This document shows positions 11,880 through 22,990 of a stretch of DNA of 58,000 nt, in pieces. The position numbers and the translations under genes were made by a program. Position 1 is the first letter of the stretch. Each line of letters opens with the position of its first letter. The notes under the pieces are model-generated. The model did no database searches, had not been told where the DNA came from, and worked only from the letters and a program-made list of their open reading frames with translations. The stretch lies in contig CM043960.1 of NCBI GenBank assembly GCA_014529385.2, forward strand, positions 23,390,896-23,448,895, read 5' to 3'. The DNA is from Adiantum capillus-veneris (taxonomy: Eukaryota; Streptophyta; Polypodiopsida; Polypodiales; Pteridaceae).

Positions 11880-12106
11880 TGTTACCATATACATGTGGTA
11901 GTGATGTGTGTGAACACAGTAGGACCGCCGAGCCATTTTTCCCCCCCTTTAGGAGGTTTTCCCCCCCGTGCATTGTATATACGCCCATACTCTAGGGCTA
12001 TCCATCTTTTCCATTGCACACTAAGTAACACACTCTCAGGTGTGTGCCTTGAGCTTCCTTCGTCTTCTCCAAGCTGTGTGCGTTTCTCTACAATCCCAAT
12101 CCAACA
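11880..12106 (+). repeat. Copia-2 5' LTR
   Basis: A 227-bp repeat starting TGTTACCATATACATGTGG and ending CCAACA, two bases before the PBS. It pairs with 16716-16941. Homopolymer C runs and several substitutions distinguish the copies. Confidence 0.9.
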
Positions 12107-12108
12107 AT

Positions 12109-12120
12109 TGGTATCAGAGC
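12109..12120 (+). other. Copia-2 primer binding site (tRNA-iMet)
   Basis: TGGTATCAGAGC, an exact plant initiator tRNA-Met site two bases after the 5' LTR. Confidence 0.93.
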
Positions 12121-12387
12121 AGGTTGCGTCCTTTTGGGCTTAGTCGCTAGCAGCTCCAGCACACGCCTGCTCACTTTCTCCGATTCGGGCTCATTTCGAC
12201 CTCCATTTCCACTACAACCAGGTTTGCACAAGCAATTTTGTCATTTTGTGTAGAATTTTTGTCAGCACCAATTACTACATAACAGGTCCCATACAGTCTA
12301 CTGTGGGCTGTGCTATATAGCACGTGCTGGTCTCTCTCGATTTCTCCTCATTTCGGGCAGTTTTCACATCAAGTGCATACATTTTCC

Positions 12388-13270
12388 ATGGCTGACAACA
12401 ACACACATATGTTCAAGATGTTTGCTGCTGAGGAAAGATTGGATGGGGACAATTACCCTATGTGAGCTTACATGTTCTTGTGTCAAAGGGCGTCTAGAAT
12501 ATTGTGGAGAGCATTGATATACGTCCTAGTTCTGAGGATGTAGGCGATGTTGAGGATGTTGTAGGTCTTGCTGCAAGGATTGCTTCTATTAGAGTTGTTT
12601 TGCCTACAACAGAACAAGCTCGTTGGGATGTAAAGGATGCATAGGCTCATGCGTTGATTGCGTTGTCTGTGAAGTGCACCTTTACTCCTCGCATTTGTTC
12701 AGTAAAATATGCAAAACAGGCTTGGGATATTCTAGCAGGTCTTTATGCAAGCCGCAATGAGGCTAAAATTGCTTTGCTGCGTAAAGAGCTGGAATCGAAG
12801 ATTATGCATGAGGAAGATGATATGGATACTTTCCTTGCTGGTGTAAAGGATATCGATGAGCAACTTATTTCTGCAGGTGAAGTCATTTTAGACAATTCCC
12901 TTGTGCAGACTGTTCTTGATGCCTTACCAGACTTTTGTGAGTACTTGGAGACTTATGGCTTAAAGAAATCCTGAAGTTGTCAAGTTTGATGCATTATGCA
13001 CATTGCTGTTGCAAGAGCCACTTTCCAAAAAAACAGGACTAGGCAGCGTGCAGTTGAACAGGCTTTTATTGCTTCTCAAAGAAAGGTGGTAACAGCAATG
13101 CAACCACTTCTTATGGTTTTGCTGCGACGAGTGGCAAAGCTTCTGTTCCTAATGCTTCTGCTGGCAGCAATTCGTCTGGAAATTCTGGTGATAAGGACAA
13201 AAAGAAGATGCGTTTCCATTATTCTAAAGCTAATGATCACTTGATCAAGCAGTGTCCTAAGTTGAAGGCC
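12388..13270 (+). pseudogene. Copia-2 gag relic
   Basis: The start is the ATG of MADNNTHMFKMF at 12388. A TGA stands at codon 26 (12463-12465), in the middle of a Copia gag block (LDGDNYPM). A long open piece at 12654-12974 has the UBN2 gag core (AKQAWDILAGLYASRNEAK and LRKELESKIM). Past 12975 the frame shifts several times. The zinc knuckle near 13208-13256 is degenerate: RFHYSKANDHLIKQC has lost two of the expected cysteines. No functional gag can be made. Confidence 0.88.
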
Positions 13271-14720
13271 AAAGAGGCTAAGAAGAAAGAGGGTGATTCC
13301 ACTGCAAATGCTGGCTCCACTACAAATGCAGCCATTGTTGAGTCTTCTGTGAAAGGAGATTGTGATGTTGATGTTGATGTGGAATGGGCTTTTAGTGCAG
13401 AGTGCACTTACAATCCTGATGTCCATGATGCATGCGTGTCAATTGTTGCAGATTCACATGTGTGGTATTTCGACAGTGGTGCTACAAAGCACATTACCTC
13501 ACATCGTGAATTGTTCACCTCTCTTGAGTCTGTTCCTCATGGGAATGCAGTCACTTGTGCCAACAATGCCTCTTATCGAGTCAAGGGGTTGGAAAGATTA
13601 TTCTTACTGCTGCAAATGGTAGTTCTTTCACACTTGTTGATGCACTTTATGTACCTGGGATCAAGACGAATCTTTTGTCTGTATCCGCACTTGCTAGACT
13701 TGGACCAGTAGTCAAATTTGTGGATGACAGATGTACGTGTACAGTTCATGATATCATTTTTGGTGATGAAATTGTTGCATCTGGCCTTTTGTGTCGTGGG
13801 TTGTATAAGCTCACTTTGTAGGACAAGTGTGGATAAAATTTTGCAAATACAGTTGCAGATTCAAGGGATGTTTCACATGCAAAACTGTGCATGCACGTTT
13901 TGGACATCTGAATTTTGCCAGTTTGCTGCATTTGCAGAAATCTGATATGGTTGCTTCTTTGCCGCCTCTGCCAAACATGTTTGTGAAGGCTGTATTTTGG
14001 GTAAGATGCAACGTTCGAAGTTTCCAAAGGATGGTTCAATTAGGGCCACATGCAGGTTGCAGCTTGTGCATAGTGATGTTTGCGGACCCATGCAAACTCC
14101 GTCCTTGGGCAATTATCTTTACTTCGTGACTTTCACTGATGATTACTCCATGCATGCATGGGTATTTCCGCTTAAAGCAAAGTCTGAAGTTTTTATGTGC
14201 TTCAAACAATTTCTGGCTATGGTTGAAAATGTATCGAAATGTACTATGGGCACCCTCCGTTCCCATCGTGGGGAGGAGTATATGTCTCATGAATTTAATG
14301 CATTTCTGGCGAGTCGTGGGAGAACACCAATGTACAGTGCCTTATACACCTCAACAAAATGGTGTTGCTGATAGGAAAAACAGGTCACTTACGGAAATGG
14401 CACGATGTATGGTCAAAAGTCAAGTTTTGCCGCATTCTTTTTGCCTTGAGGCCATCATGTGTGCCACTTACGTACTTAACAGGTGTCCTACAAAAGCTTT
14501 GCAGTCTATTACTTCATATGAAGCATGGCATGATAGAAAGCCTTCTATTGACCACATGCGTGTTTTTGGCTGTTTGGCATATGCTTTGGTGCCACAAATA
14601 CATCGCAAAAAATGGATGATAAGGCTGTCAAATGTATTTTTGTTGGTTATAGTGCTGAAAGCAAAGGTTCCAGGTTGTATAATCCGCAAACAAAGCGTAT
14701 TTTGGTTTCATAGGATGTAG
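13271..14720 (+). pseudogene. Copia-2 protease and integrase relic
   Basis: The protease motif DSGATKHIT lies near 13470 in the frame that runs to 13711; the adjoining VDALYVPGIKTNLLSVS block is in another frame at 13555-13821. Integrase pieces are GHLNFASLLHLQKSDMV, QLVHSDVCGPMQTPSLG (about 14055), FTDDYSMHAWVF, and PQQNGVADRKNRSLTEMAR (about 14350), followed by VFGCLAYALVP. The pieces lie in at least three frames, so several indels have occurred. Domain order agrees with Copia. Confidence 0.88.
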
Positions 14721-15071
14721 TGTTTGTGGAAGATTTTGTTCAGCCCTTGCTGTCATGTACTAGAGACAGTAATGTAAGCTCACAGGACATTTATGACACT
14801 TTTTTGCCTCTTTTTAGTGGTGGAAGTTCGAATGTAAATTCCAATGAGGCAAATGTACAACCTATGGGGCTTTAAAAATGTTACAGATCAGCCTATTACT
14901 GATGCAGATGTACATGATGTACTTGATGAGGAAAGGGCTGAAAATGAGCAGGCTAGATGTATGCCAAAATGGCTCGTGCATACATTGCATGACAGTAAAT
15001 TGGATGCACCTTTGTCTAATCGTACTCGTTTAGGCTCTCGCCATGCATTTTATGCATGAGATTGTTATGCT
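14721..15071 (+). pseudogene. Copia-2 integrase-RT linker
   Basis: Poorly conserved acidic linker between integrase and RT. Open pieces such as 14844-15059 contain ADVHDVLDEERAENEQ and GSRHAFYA. It is broken by a stop at 15057-15059. Such linkers are variable in Copia, so little can be said of function. Confidence 0.6.
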
Positions 15072-16640
15072 TTGGCTGTGTCTAGCTTACATGATGTTGA
15101 GGAACCTCTGTCTTTTGATGAAGCACAAAATTCAAAAAATTGGATGGCTGCCATGCAATCAGAATATGATGCACTTATAGAAAATGACACATGGACTTTA
15201 TGTGATTTGCCTCCTGACAAAAAGGCCCTTGGTACGAAGTGGGTTTACAAGTTGAAGAGCAAGCCGGATGGTGAGATCGATCGCCATAAGGCTCGACTTG
15301 TTGCAAAGGGTTATGCACAGCAAAAAGGCATAGATTATGAAGAGACTTTTGCTCCCACTTGTCGTATGACTATTGTGCGTTTTCTATGTGCATTGGCAGC
15401 TCATTTTGGTTGGGATGTACATCAATCAAACAATGTTACTGCTTTCTTGAATGGTGACATATTTGAGGAAATTTATGTAACGCAGCCTCGTGGTTTTGTC
15501 AAGAAAGGACAAGAGGACAAAGTGTGTAGACGTAAGAAGGCTTTGTATGGGTTGAAGCAATCTCCTCGTGCTTGGTATGAGAAAGGTGACACTCATTTGG
15601 TCAAACGAGGCTTTCGTAACAGTCCAATAGAAAGCACATTGTATGTAAAGCGTGAGGGTGATGTACTTCTCATTGTGGTTCTTTATGTAGATGATTTGCT
15701 GATCGCTGGACCAAATGAGAGACATATTGCTGAATTTAGGGCTGATTTGAATGCTACTTTCAAGATGAAAGATTTTGGGTTGTTGCATCATTACTTGGGC
15801 ATATAGTTTAAGCAGTGTGATGGTGGTATTGCCTTGTGTCAGAAAAGTTACATAGAGACATTGCTATGTAAGTTTGGACTTGAGGATTGCAAACCTATTG
15901 CCACTCCCATGGAAACAAGTTTAAAATTGAGTCTTCATGATGTTGGTGATCCTGCAGATGTCATTCTTTACCAAACTGTTGTTGGATGCCTCATTTATGT
16001 ATGCAACACGAGGTCGGATATTCAGTTTGCAGTCTCACATGTCAGCAGATTTATGCATAGACCAGGGTCTAAGCATTGGCAAGTTGTCAAGAGGATTTTT
16101 TGCTACCTTAGTGGCACTTTACATCTTGGCTTGTTTTATCCCGAGGGGGGATCATTGCCGCCAGACTTACATGCTTTTTCAGACTCAGATTGGGTTGGTT
16201 GTTTTGACACGCGAGTGTCCACAAGTGGCTTTTGTTTCATGCTTGGCAGTTCATGTATATCATGGTTGAGCAAGAAGCAACCTAATGTGGCCACTTCTAT
16301 TTGTGAGGCTGAGTACAGGGAAGTATTTACAGGTATGATTGAGTATGTATGGCTCAGACGCCTTATGGTTGATTTGGGTGTTGGATAGGACACTGCCAAC
16401 ACTATCTACATTGAAAGTCAGAGCGCATTGGCAATTGCGAGGAACCTAGTTTTTCATGCTCGCACAAAGAACATTGAGGTGCATTACCACTATGTTAGGG
16501 AGAGGCTCTCGACAGGAGAGATCAGCTTGGCTTATGTGCCAACATAGGACAACCTTGCAGATATTTTCACAAAGGCATTGTCTCGTGAGAAGATCGAAGC
16601 TTTCTGCAAAGCTTTGGGCTTACTCCCCTTTGTGGAGTGA
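15072..16640 (+). pseudogene. Copia-2 reverse transcriptase and RNase H
   Basis: The best preserved part of Copia-2. The frame 15072-15806 (244 codons) holds the RT: NWMAAMQSEYDALIENDTW, WVYKLKSKPDG, ARLVAKGYAQQKGIDY, ALYGLKQSPRAWY, and the catalytic VLYVDDLLIAG near residue 210. A TAG at 15804-15806 follows YLGI. The same frame continues from 15834 to 16388 with RNase H (AFSDSDWVGCFDTRVSTSGF, ICEAEY), ends at another in-frame stop, and shows IYIESQSALAIARN and DNLADIFTKALS beyond it. Confidence 0.9.
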
Positions 16641-16704
16641 TCATGTCCTCAGGGCATGGTACTTCCCTTTACTCATGTGCCAGATCTTGTTCACAACATC
16701 ACTC

Positions 16705-16713
16705 CAGGGGGGA
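16705..16713 (+). other. Copia-2 polypurine tract
   Basis: CAGGGGGGA directly upstream of the 3' LTR, the expected plus-strand primer. Confidence 0.75.
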
Positions 16714-16715
16714 TT

Positions 16716-16941
16716 TGTTACCATATACATGTGGTAGTGATGTGAGTGAACACACTAGGACCGCTGGGGCATTTTTTCCCTCTTTAGGAGGTTTTTTCCT
16801 CGTGCATTGTATATACGCCCATCACTCTAGGGCTATCCATCTTTTCCATTGCACACTAAGTAACACACTCTCAGATGTGTGGCTTGAGCTTCCTGCGCCT
16901 CTCCAAGCTGTGTGCGTTTCTCTGCAACCCTATTTCCAATA
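16716..16941 (+). repeat. Copia-2 3' LTR
   Basis: Partner of 11880-12106. It starts TGTTACCATATACATG and ends CCAATA, where the 5' copy ends CCAACA. It is followed by TSD agagg at 16942-16946. Confidence 0.9.
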
Positions 16942-16946
16942 AGAGG

Positions 16947-18059
16947 CATACCTTTCATTGAAAGTCGATAAAGTGAAAAATAATCACGCCACACACAATT
17001 GGATGGCCCCTTCCTCATTTCCAATTCATCCTGCCCACGTAGTGTATCTTCTCTTTTATCATGTCAAATGTGTTATAATCATTTAATTAAGAAAACCATA
17101 AGTCCACTTAGTGGTTGTAAATTTTTAGCACCATTCAAGTCCACTTAGCATTTGTAAATTTCCTGTAAAAACCTCGAAAGGAATCACATTGGCAAAATCT
17201 TCTTTTGACAAACTAAATTTTTTGAGCATAAACCAACATAGGGTTGTACCAGTAGGCTCATGGAACCAATGCAAAGTCGTAGACATTTGAGCTTTGACAA
17301 CAATGTGCATATTAAAGACTAAAGTCCAAGCTGGACCTCACATTCCTTAAAACATAAGTGAAAGCAATGTTAATTTCTGTCGAACCCTTGCTAAACCATG
17401 GATATCTAAAGGTGAATGAAGTTTGGACTGCCTAGTAGAAGGACTAATTTTATTTATCATGACAAGATGACCTATAATATCCTTGCAAGAGAGTCAAAAG
17501 CTCCTCAAGAAATCCTAGAGCATTAGCATAAGCAATCATCAATGAGAACAAGCCATAACAAGAGTATGAATTCACATGTAAGTGCACCATAAATACTATA
17601 TTGAAAGACAACTCATAAAAATCTAAACGACCTAGTATGACATCACAAAGCATTCACCATATCTTTAATCATACCAAGACATAGTCTTGATGTTTCCACC
17701 AATAGAATTGACAAGACATATGATTTAGTAGGTCTAAAGGCCTAGAGAATTAGATGCCTAGAATGTTGCTAATCTAGAGTGCACATAGTAGCAAGATGTC
17801 TACATATAGAGGGCAAGTCTCTACTACAAAAGATTTGGCTAAGTGGAGCTTCAGGTGCAACTCGTCCTACCCTATGGAGTCTTCTACTAGAGAGGAAGTT
17901 GTAGAGAGCAAGAATAAAAAGAAAAATTATTTGCATATTTACAAGCTTGGAGTGAAGTGTATAGCATGCATGGAATTTATTTTTATACTTCTGACCACCA
18001 TGAACATATACAACATTTCCCATTGTAGCACAAATACTTTTAACCGCTGTTAGTATTTT
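16947..18059. other. AT-rich interval without recognised genes
   Basis: This continues the DNA interrupted by Copia-2. Short minus-strand frames (for example 17125-17310 and 17450-17653) have no recognised domain. Nothing else is supported. Confidence 0.5.
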
Positions 18060-19690
18060 GATGCCCACATTTTTGTTGATTCAAAAAATTTAGGATATGC
18101 TTCTTCTGTTGTGGTGGCTCCAAGTGGGAGGTATTGCCAATATCCTCCATTTTGTCATCAATGTGGACCTTGATAACCTCCAACCGTTCATTCGTCAACA
18201 CATTCCAAATGAGATGATACTTCACCTCAATATGCTTTGACTTGGATTAAAACTCAGAATTTCTTGCCAAAGCAATGGTAGTCTGACTATCATAATACAA
18301 AATTGGAATCTGCTGAATTTTAAGTCTCCCACTAGATGTGCCAACCATATGGCTTCTTTGCTAGCATCTGATGCTGCAACATACTTAGCCTTTGTAGCAG
18401 AAGTAGACGTACAATCTTAGAGAGATGACCTCCAAGAAATGGCTCCTCTTAAATACAAATATGTAGCCAGATGTAGACCTCCTGCTATCTTTGCAACCCA
18501 CATAATCCGCACACGTGTAACCAACATTAGATATATGGCATTACATGAATCGTAAGAACTTTCTTCTTGTACACTTCAAGTACTTGAGGATATGCTTCAC
18601 TACTATCCAATGCTTCTTCCTAGGATGAGCCATATATAAACTTGCCACTTTTGCTACAAATGCAATGTCTACCCTTGTAGGTGCATAGTATGTATAAGAC
18701 TACCGCAGTTAAAGAATATGGCACATTTGCTAGTTCTACTCTCTTAGCAGTTGACTAGGGAGAATCTTTCTTGTTTAGTTTCTAATATGATGTACAATGG
18801 GGTACTTACTGCTTCCTGCCCTGCATATTGAAGCACTGCAAGATCTTGTGGATGTAAGATTCCTGAGACATCTCAAGAATGCCCCTTTCTCTCTTGATAC
18901 ACATACCAAGAAAATGATCCGCTTCTCCTAAATAACTTGTAGAAAAGTTTTGGCTCATTATTTGATTCAATTTTGGCAATCTCCTCACTGGAATTTCTTG
19001 CAATTAGCATGTCATCTACGTATAAGATGAGAATGAGCAGCGAACCATCATTGAATTTTTGTGTATACAAGCAATGATCCTCTTGACTCCTTCTAAACCC
19101 TTGGGACCTCATAAAAGCAACAAACTTTTGATACCATTGCCTGAACCTTGCTTTAAGCCATAAAGAACTTTCTTGATTTTGCATACAAGCTCCTCCCTAT
19201 TAAGCTACTCAAAATCTTCAGGGGGAATTTATATAAACATCCTCTTCAAGATCCCCATGAAGAAAGATTGTCTTCACATCCATTTGAATTAGCTCCATGT
19301 CCTCAATGGCTACTTGTCCAAGAACTATACACATTGTAGTCATCTTGACCATGAGCCAGACGATTTCATCAAAATATCACATCCCTTTTGCTACTTGAAC
19401 CCCTTAGCAACCAATCTAACCTTGTACTTAGGCTTGGGATCCTCAGATGTAAACTTCTTCTTTTAAACCCATTGAGGTAAGGTCTGCTTCCCTTCTAGTA
19501 ACTTAACTAAGTCCTATGTCTCATTGTTGACAATCTAGTCATACTTTAATTGCATGACCTGCTCCCACTTGCCTTTGTCATCCATTTGCATGGCTTCTTT
19601 GGAAGAACAAGATGGTTTACCATAATCAGTCAACATGACATAGTCCAATCCTAGTTGAAATCGCTTAGGTGGATTTGAGGATCTACTATT
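18060..19690 (-). pseudogene. Copia RT/RNase H fragment
   Basis: On the minus strand it follows the Copia order backwards from linker to RNase H end. Near 19600-19650 is the linker (DYVMLTDYG-like). RT pieces follow at 19200-19550. At 18873-19184 is SLWLKARFRQWYQKFVAFMRSQGF with LILILYVDDMLIA, including the YVDD active site. RNase H pieces lie at 18250-18500, and the C-terminal ERLEVIKVHIDDKM block at 18100-18200. Frameshifts and stops are frequent. No LTR, gag or integrase accompanies it, so it is a truncated relic. It resembles Copia-1 more than Copia-2. Confidence 0.85.
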
Positions 19691-20089
19691 TTCTATGCCA
19701 TGAAATGAAAAGCTAAGTGCTCTTACTTTTCTATCTCTTTGTCATTTGTGTTAATGGTGTGTGGTTAAGCATTAATTAGTCTCTAATTTTTTCTTCTCAC
19801 TCTCATTCTCTTCTCTTTCACTTGATTTGTGATCTCTTTGAGCTTTTGATCTATGTGTGTGAATGATTGATGAGAATGTGCACCATTGTCCACTTGATCT
19901 GTGAGATTAAAGTAGATTAGAGAGTAAGCATTGAGTAGCACTCTCTATTAACATTGCATTCCGTTCTTCTTCTCTCTCTTGATTATGATCCTCTTCTTGC
20001 ATTTCTCTTGACTCCATGCACTAGCCGAGTTTCAATCCAATGGGTTGACATTATGTCAATGGATTGAGCTATGCTATGACCTACAAACA
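19691..20089 (+). repeat. Probable LTR end of an Athila/Tat-type element
   Basis: Non-coding, T-rich DNA that ends CTACAAACA directly before a TGGCACC-type primer site. No partner LTR is found in the window, and the left boundary is set only by the end of the preceding Copia fragment. An LTR is inferred from the PBS alone. Confidence 0.4.
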
Positions 20090-20108
20090 TTGGCACCATT
20101 GTTGGGGG
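20090..20108 (+). other. Athila/Tat-type primer binding site remnant
   Basis: TTGGCACCATTGTTGGGGG resembles the TGGCGCC...GGGGA sites of Athila/Tat Gypsy elements, with a few changes. It is joined within a base or two to a Copia coding fragment, so two unrelated elements have been fused here. Confidence 0.5.
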
Positions 20109-20835
20109 TAAGCTCACTTTGTATAACAAGTGTGGGCAAAATTTCGCAAATACACTTATGTATTCAAAGGTTGTTTCAGATGCAAATCTTTGGCATGCAT
20201 GTTTTAGGCATTTGAATTGTGCCAGTTTGCTGCATTTGCAAAAATCTGATATGGTTGCTTCTTTACTACCTCTTGAAGCACCGTTTAAGCATGTTTGTGA
20301 AGGATGCATTTTGGATACGATGCAACATTCAAAGTTTTAAAAATATGGTTTAATAAGGGCTACATGCAGGTGGCAACTTGTGCATAGTGATGTTTGTGGG
20401 CCTATGTAAACTCCATTCTTAGGCATATACCTCTACTTTGTGGGTTCATTAATGCTTACTCTAGGCATGCGTGGGTGTATCCACTTAAAGCTAAGTTTGA
20501 AGACTTCATGTGTTTCAAGCATAGCTAAGCTATGGTTGGAAATGTCTCTAAATGTACTATGGGCACCCTCCATTCAGATCGAGGGGGGAGTATATGTCTC
20601 ATGAGTTTAATGCACTCTCACCATGTATCTTCTGCGTCAGATTTTATGATTTGGCTATTTCTAGTTTATGTGATGAGAAGGAGCCTCTTTTTTTAATTTT
20701 ATATAAAGCACATAATTCAAAAGATTGGATGGCTTCCATGCAATCATAATATGATGCACTGATAGAAAATGACACATGGACGAAGTTGTTTACAAGTTGA
20801 AACGTAAAGTAGATGGTGAGATTGATTGCTACATC
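20109..20835 (+). pseudogene. Internally deleted Copia-2-like fragment
   Basis: The sequence matches Copia-2 from about 13807 (KLTLYNKCGQN...): SDANLWHACFRHLNCASLLHLQKSDMV, then a HSDVCGPM-like stretch near 20380 and an HSDRGGEYMSHEFNA-like stretch near 20575. At about 20620-20640 it jumps, losing about 750 bp relative to Copia-2, to the linker/RT start (SSLCDEKEPLF, NSKDWMASMQS). It ends near 20835 after a further small deletion. No LTR is present. It is a second, independent copy of the Copia-2 family. Confidence 0.85.
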
Positions 20836-21069
20836 TCCAATTGAGATACATCAACGTTGAGAACAAAATGGTTTTGAGCCCAATGTAGTCGTCGGATGAT
20901 ATGTTGTGCAAACATATCAGCATTTGGAATTGTTGGTCATGTAGTTAGAACTTGCATCACTTCAACAACACTATTGTGCAAGCAATTTGGAACATCAACA
21001 ATCATAATGGTTTGTTTTGGCCTCCCTTTCCCAATCAGAATGGTTTGTTTTAGCCTCCCTTCCCTTGAC
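20836..21069. other. Unassigned non-coding stretch
   Basis: No recognised gene. It contains a short imperfect repeat (cccaatcagaatggtttgtt against a neighbouring atcataatggtttgtt) near 21000-21050. Confidence 0.4.
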
Positions 21070-21245
21070 AAGGACCACGGTTGATCATACAATAGTCATT
21101 TCCTGTAAAGCACAATTCCACCATGGCTCCCGTCATTGCTAGCTGTCATGTGGTCACAAGGACCGCAATTGGTCATACAATAGTCATTCCCTGTAAAGCA
21201 CAATTCCACCATGGCTCCCGTCATTGCTAGCTATCATGTGGTCAC
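21070..21245. repeat. Tandem duplication, 88-bp unit
   Basis: Units 21070-21157 and 21158-21245 are nearly identical; each contains ctgtaaagcacaattccacc and gctcccgtcattgctagc. The few differences include gctgtcatg against gctatcatg. A recent local duplication of non-coding DNA. Confidence 0.9.
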
Positions 21246-21529
21246 ATATTATTAGAGGGAATGGACGGTGCAAGAGACCTTTCGCTCCGTTTTACAAGGG
21301 CACAAAAAAAAAAGCATGTTTCAGTGGTGGTATATCATGCCAACGTGTCGATTATAAATTTGTTCCAAAAGATGTTATACCATGCCTAAAATTGGATTGA
21401 GGGTGGAGGATAGTTATTTTTCTTTTCTTAAAGCCATCAACACGGGGAAGGTAGTAGGGAGAAACTTTTTACACATATCATGTATTTACAACTATACATT
21501 GCTGTACATTACAACCACGAGGGGCAACC

Positions 21530-21690
21530 GTGGGAAACACCCCCAATAGGGGAGGAGAATACACCAAAGAGAATGCAACCCGTGAGCCTCAAATCCTCAA
21601 CCTTGGGGTTACATCGCAAAGGTCTCACTCCTCAACCTTGGGGTTACATTGCAAAGGTCTCACTAACTGAGCTACGCTTCTTGGGTGGTT
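21530..21690 (-). repeat. tRNA-derived SINE-like relic with internal 35-bp duplication
   Basis: On the minus strand 21664-21682 reads GTAGCTCAGTTAGTGAG, close to an RNA polymerase III A box of tRNA origin. CGGGTTGCATTC near 21573-21585 resembles a B box (GGTTCGAATCC). Between them is AATGTAACCCCAAGGTTG as in tRNA-derived plant repeats. A 35-bp piece occurs twice in tandem (21594-21628 and 21629-21663), which widens the A-B spacing. No poly-A tail or TSD is clear. It could also be a decayed tRNA pseudogene. Confidence 0.5.
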
Positions 21691-22193
21691 TTTCATGGAG
21701 GTCATTTATTGATCTCATTCATCATAATTCATGAGCAAGAGAAACTTCTTTGTGAAGATGGATTATTTAGAATTCTTAGGTTTAGAAAGCAAACTTTGAA
21801 CGACTACATTTGGTAATGGGATTCTTCATCATCAACAGTATTGTATTCTTTTGTTGACATGTTCCGTCACAGTCGCTCGTCGGCTGCTTCTGCAACCAGT
21901 GGGTGACTGACTACAACAGGGAGACACCAGCGGAATCTGAGCCTCAAAATTCTGGCTGCTTGTGTAAGCAATGCACAGCATACGATATTCTGCCTGCTAA
22001 CTTGGCACCCTCCCAACAACCATGACGGCCGGGAATGGGCATTGGTCGACCCATTTTGCAATAGCAGGCTCCCGGCTACCGCCGGTCGCTTGACCTGCAG
22101 AATGCGCCTCCCAATGTCCATTCCCTACACCATAAATGCGATATGCGATACAAAATATGCAGCAGAGCTGAGTGCGACCTCAATATGGTTCAT

Positions 22194-22927
22194 TCAGCCA
22201 GATATGTCGACGGACTTAACAGAGGACTTGGGCTCAGGCAGGGCCATCTTGGGCACCGTCACGGTAAGCACGCTATTCTCCATGGCAGCTTGCACCTGCT
22301 CCACTTTGGCATTGTCAGGCAGGCGGAAGCGTCGCAGAAACCTGCCTTGTGCCCGCCCCACGTGGTGCCAGCGGGTCGTCGGACGAGCTCTCTTCCTTCT
22401 TGCGCTCACTGCTGATCTGCAGCACACACCCATCTTCCACCTGCACCTTGGCCAACCCTGCACAACATTACACAGATTTGACATAGCTTAGCGCAACAGA
22501 TGGTTCAGGGGGAAATTACATCGCATGGTTGGGATGTGTTTTTTTTCCTCAGCAAGAGCATTCCAATGCCTAAATACTGCGCCTTTGAAGACAAGGGCCA
22601 TAGGAAACCCGCAGCGCAGGAAATGCACAACTAACACCCTGAGCTCGTGCATGCATAGCGTAGTCAATCCACAAACTCTCAACCTTAAATTAAATGCACG
22701 CATGCTTCTGCCACGAAGATGATGCAGGTGGGCAAGGGCAAAAGGAAGTCGTACCTGGCAGTTTGGCCTTGAAGATGTGGGAGTCCCAGTCCACCTGCGT
22801 GTTGCGACGGCGGCAACATCACGGGCAAAGGAAGGGTGCTCAGGGAAGCGGAGGAGGAAGAGAAGGAGAAGGGGTCGAACAGCAAAGACTCGAAGGGTCG
22901 GAAAGGGAGATCGCCGTTGTAGTGCAA
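22194..22927 (-). pseudogene. Class I small heat-shock protein (HSP20), intron-containing, broken
   Basis: The only host gene recognised. Exon 2 (22457-22194) encodes most of the alpha-crystallin domain: [20 protein letters not shown], then [32 protein letters not shown], and the class I C-terminus VKSVDISG. Exon 1 (about 22927-22755) has FESLLFDPFSF, FARDVAAVA and NTQVDWDSHIFKAKLPG. The parts are joined by a GT...AG intron that keeps phase exactly within LPG-L. Exon 1 pieces lie in three frames and exon 2 has a +1 shift near 22375. Short blocks after DW and after LPGL that the family normally has are missing. Intact members are cytosolic holdase chaperones. The true start codon is unclear; TATAGGG at about 22980 is a weak TATA candidate. 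Confidence 0.85.
22458..22754 (-). other. Intron of the small heat-shock protein relic
   Basis: 297 bp, beginning GTACGAC and ending TTGTGCAG on the minus strand. Removing it joins CTG CCA G to GG TTG, keeping the alpha-crystallin frame. Plant class I cytosolic members are usually intronless. Confidence 0.75.
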
Positions 22928-22990
22928 GGTGTAGCTTGCGACATTTGTGAGACGTGGTTGAGGGTGCTCCCCTTCTCCCTATAAGGGCTT

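Larger units (their letters stand above)
11880..16941 (+). mobile_element. Copia-2: complete but old Ty1/Copia LTR retrotransposon
   Basis: A 5.06-kb element on the plus strand: 5' LTR 11880-12106, PBS 12109-12120, gag from 12388, protease, integrase, RT and RNase H to about 16640, polypurine tract 16705-16713, 3' LTR 16716-16941, and TSD agagg at 11875-11879 and 16942-16946. The LTRs differ by roughly a tenth of positions, counting indels. The coding region has many stops and frameshifts. This copy is therefore much older than Copia-1. The TSD is still exact. Confidence 0.93.

Noticed and set aside
15426-15791. 121-codon minus-strand frame
   Set aside because: It is antisense to the Copia-2 RT, which carries the YVDD motif on the plus strand.
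22042-22491. 149-codon plus-strand frame
   Set aside because: It is antisense to the heat-shock protein exon 2, which has clear family motifs on the other strand.
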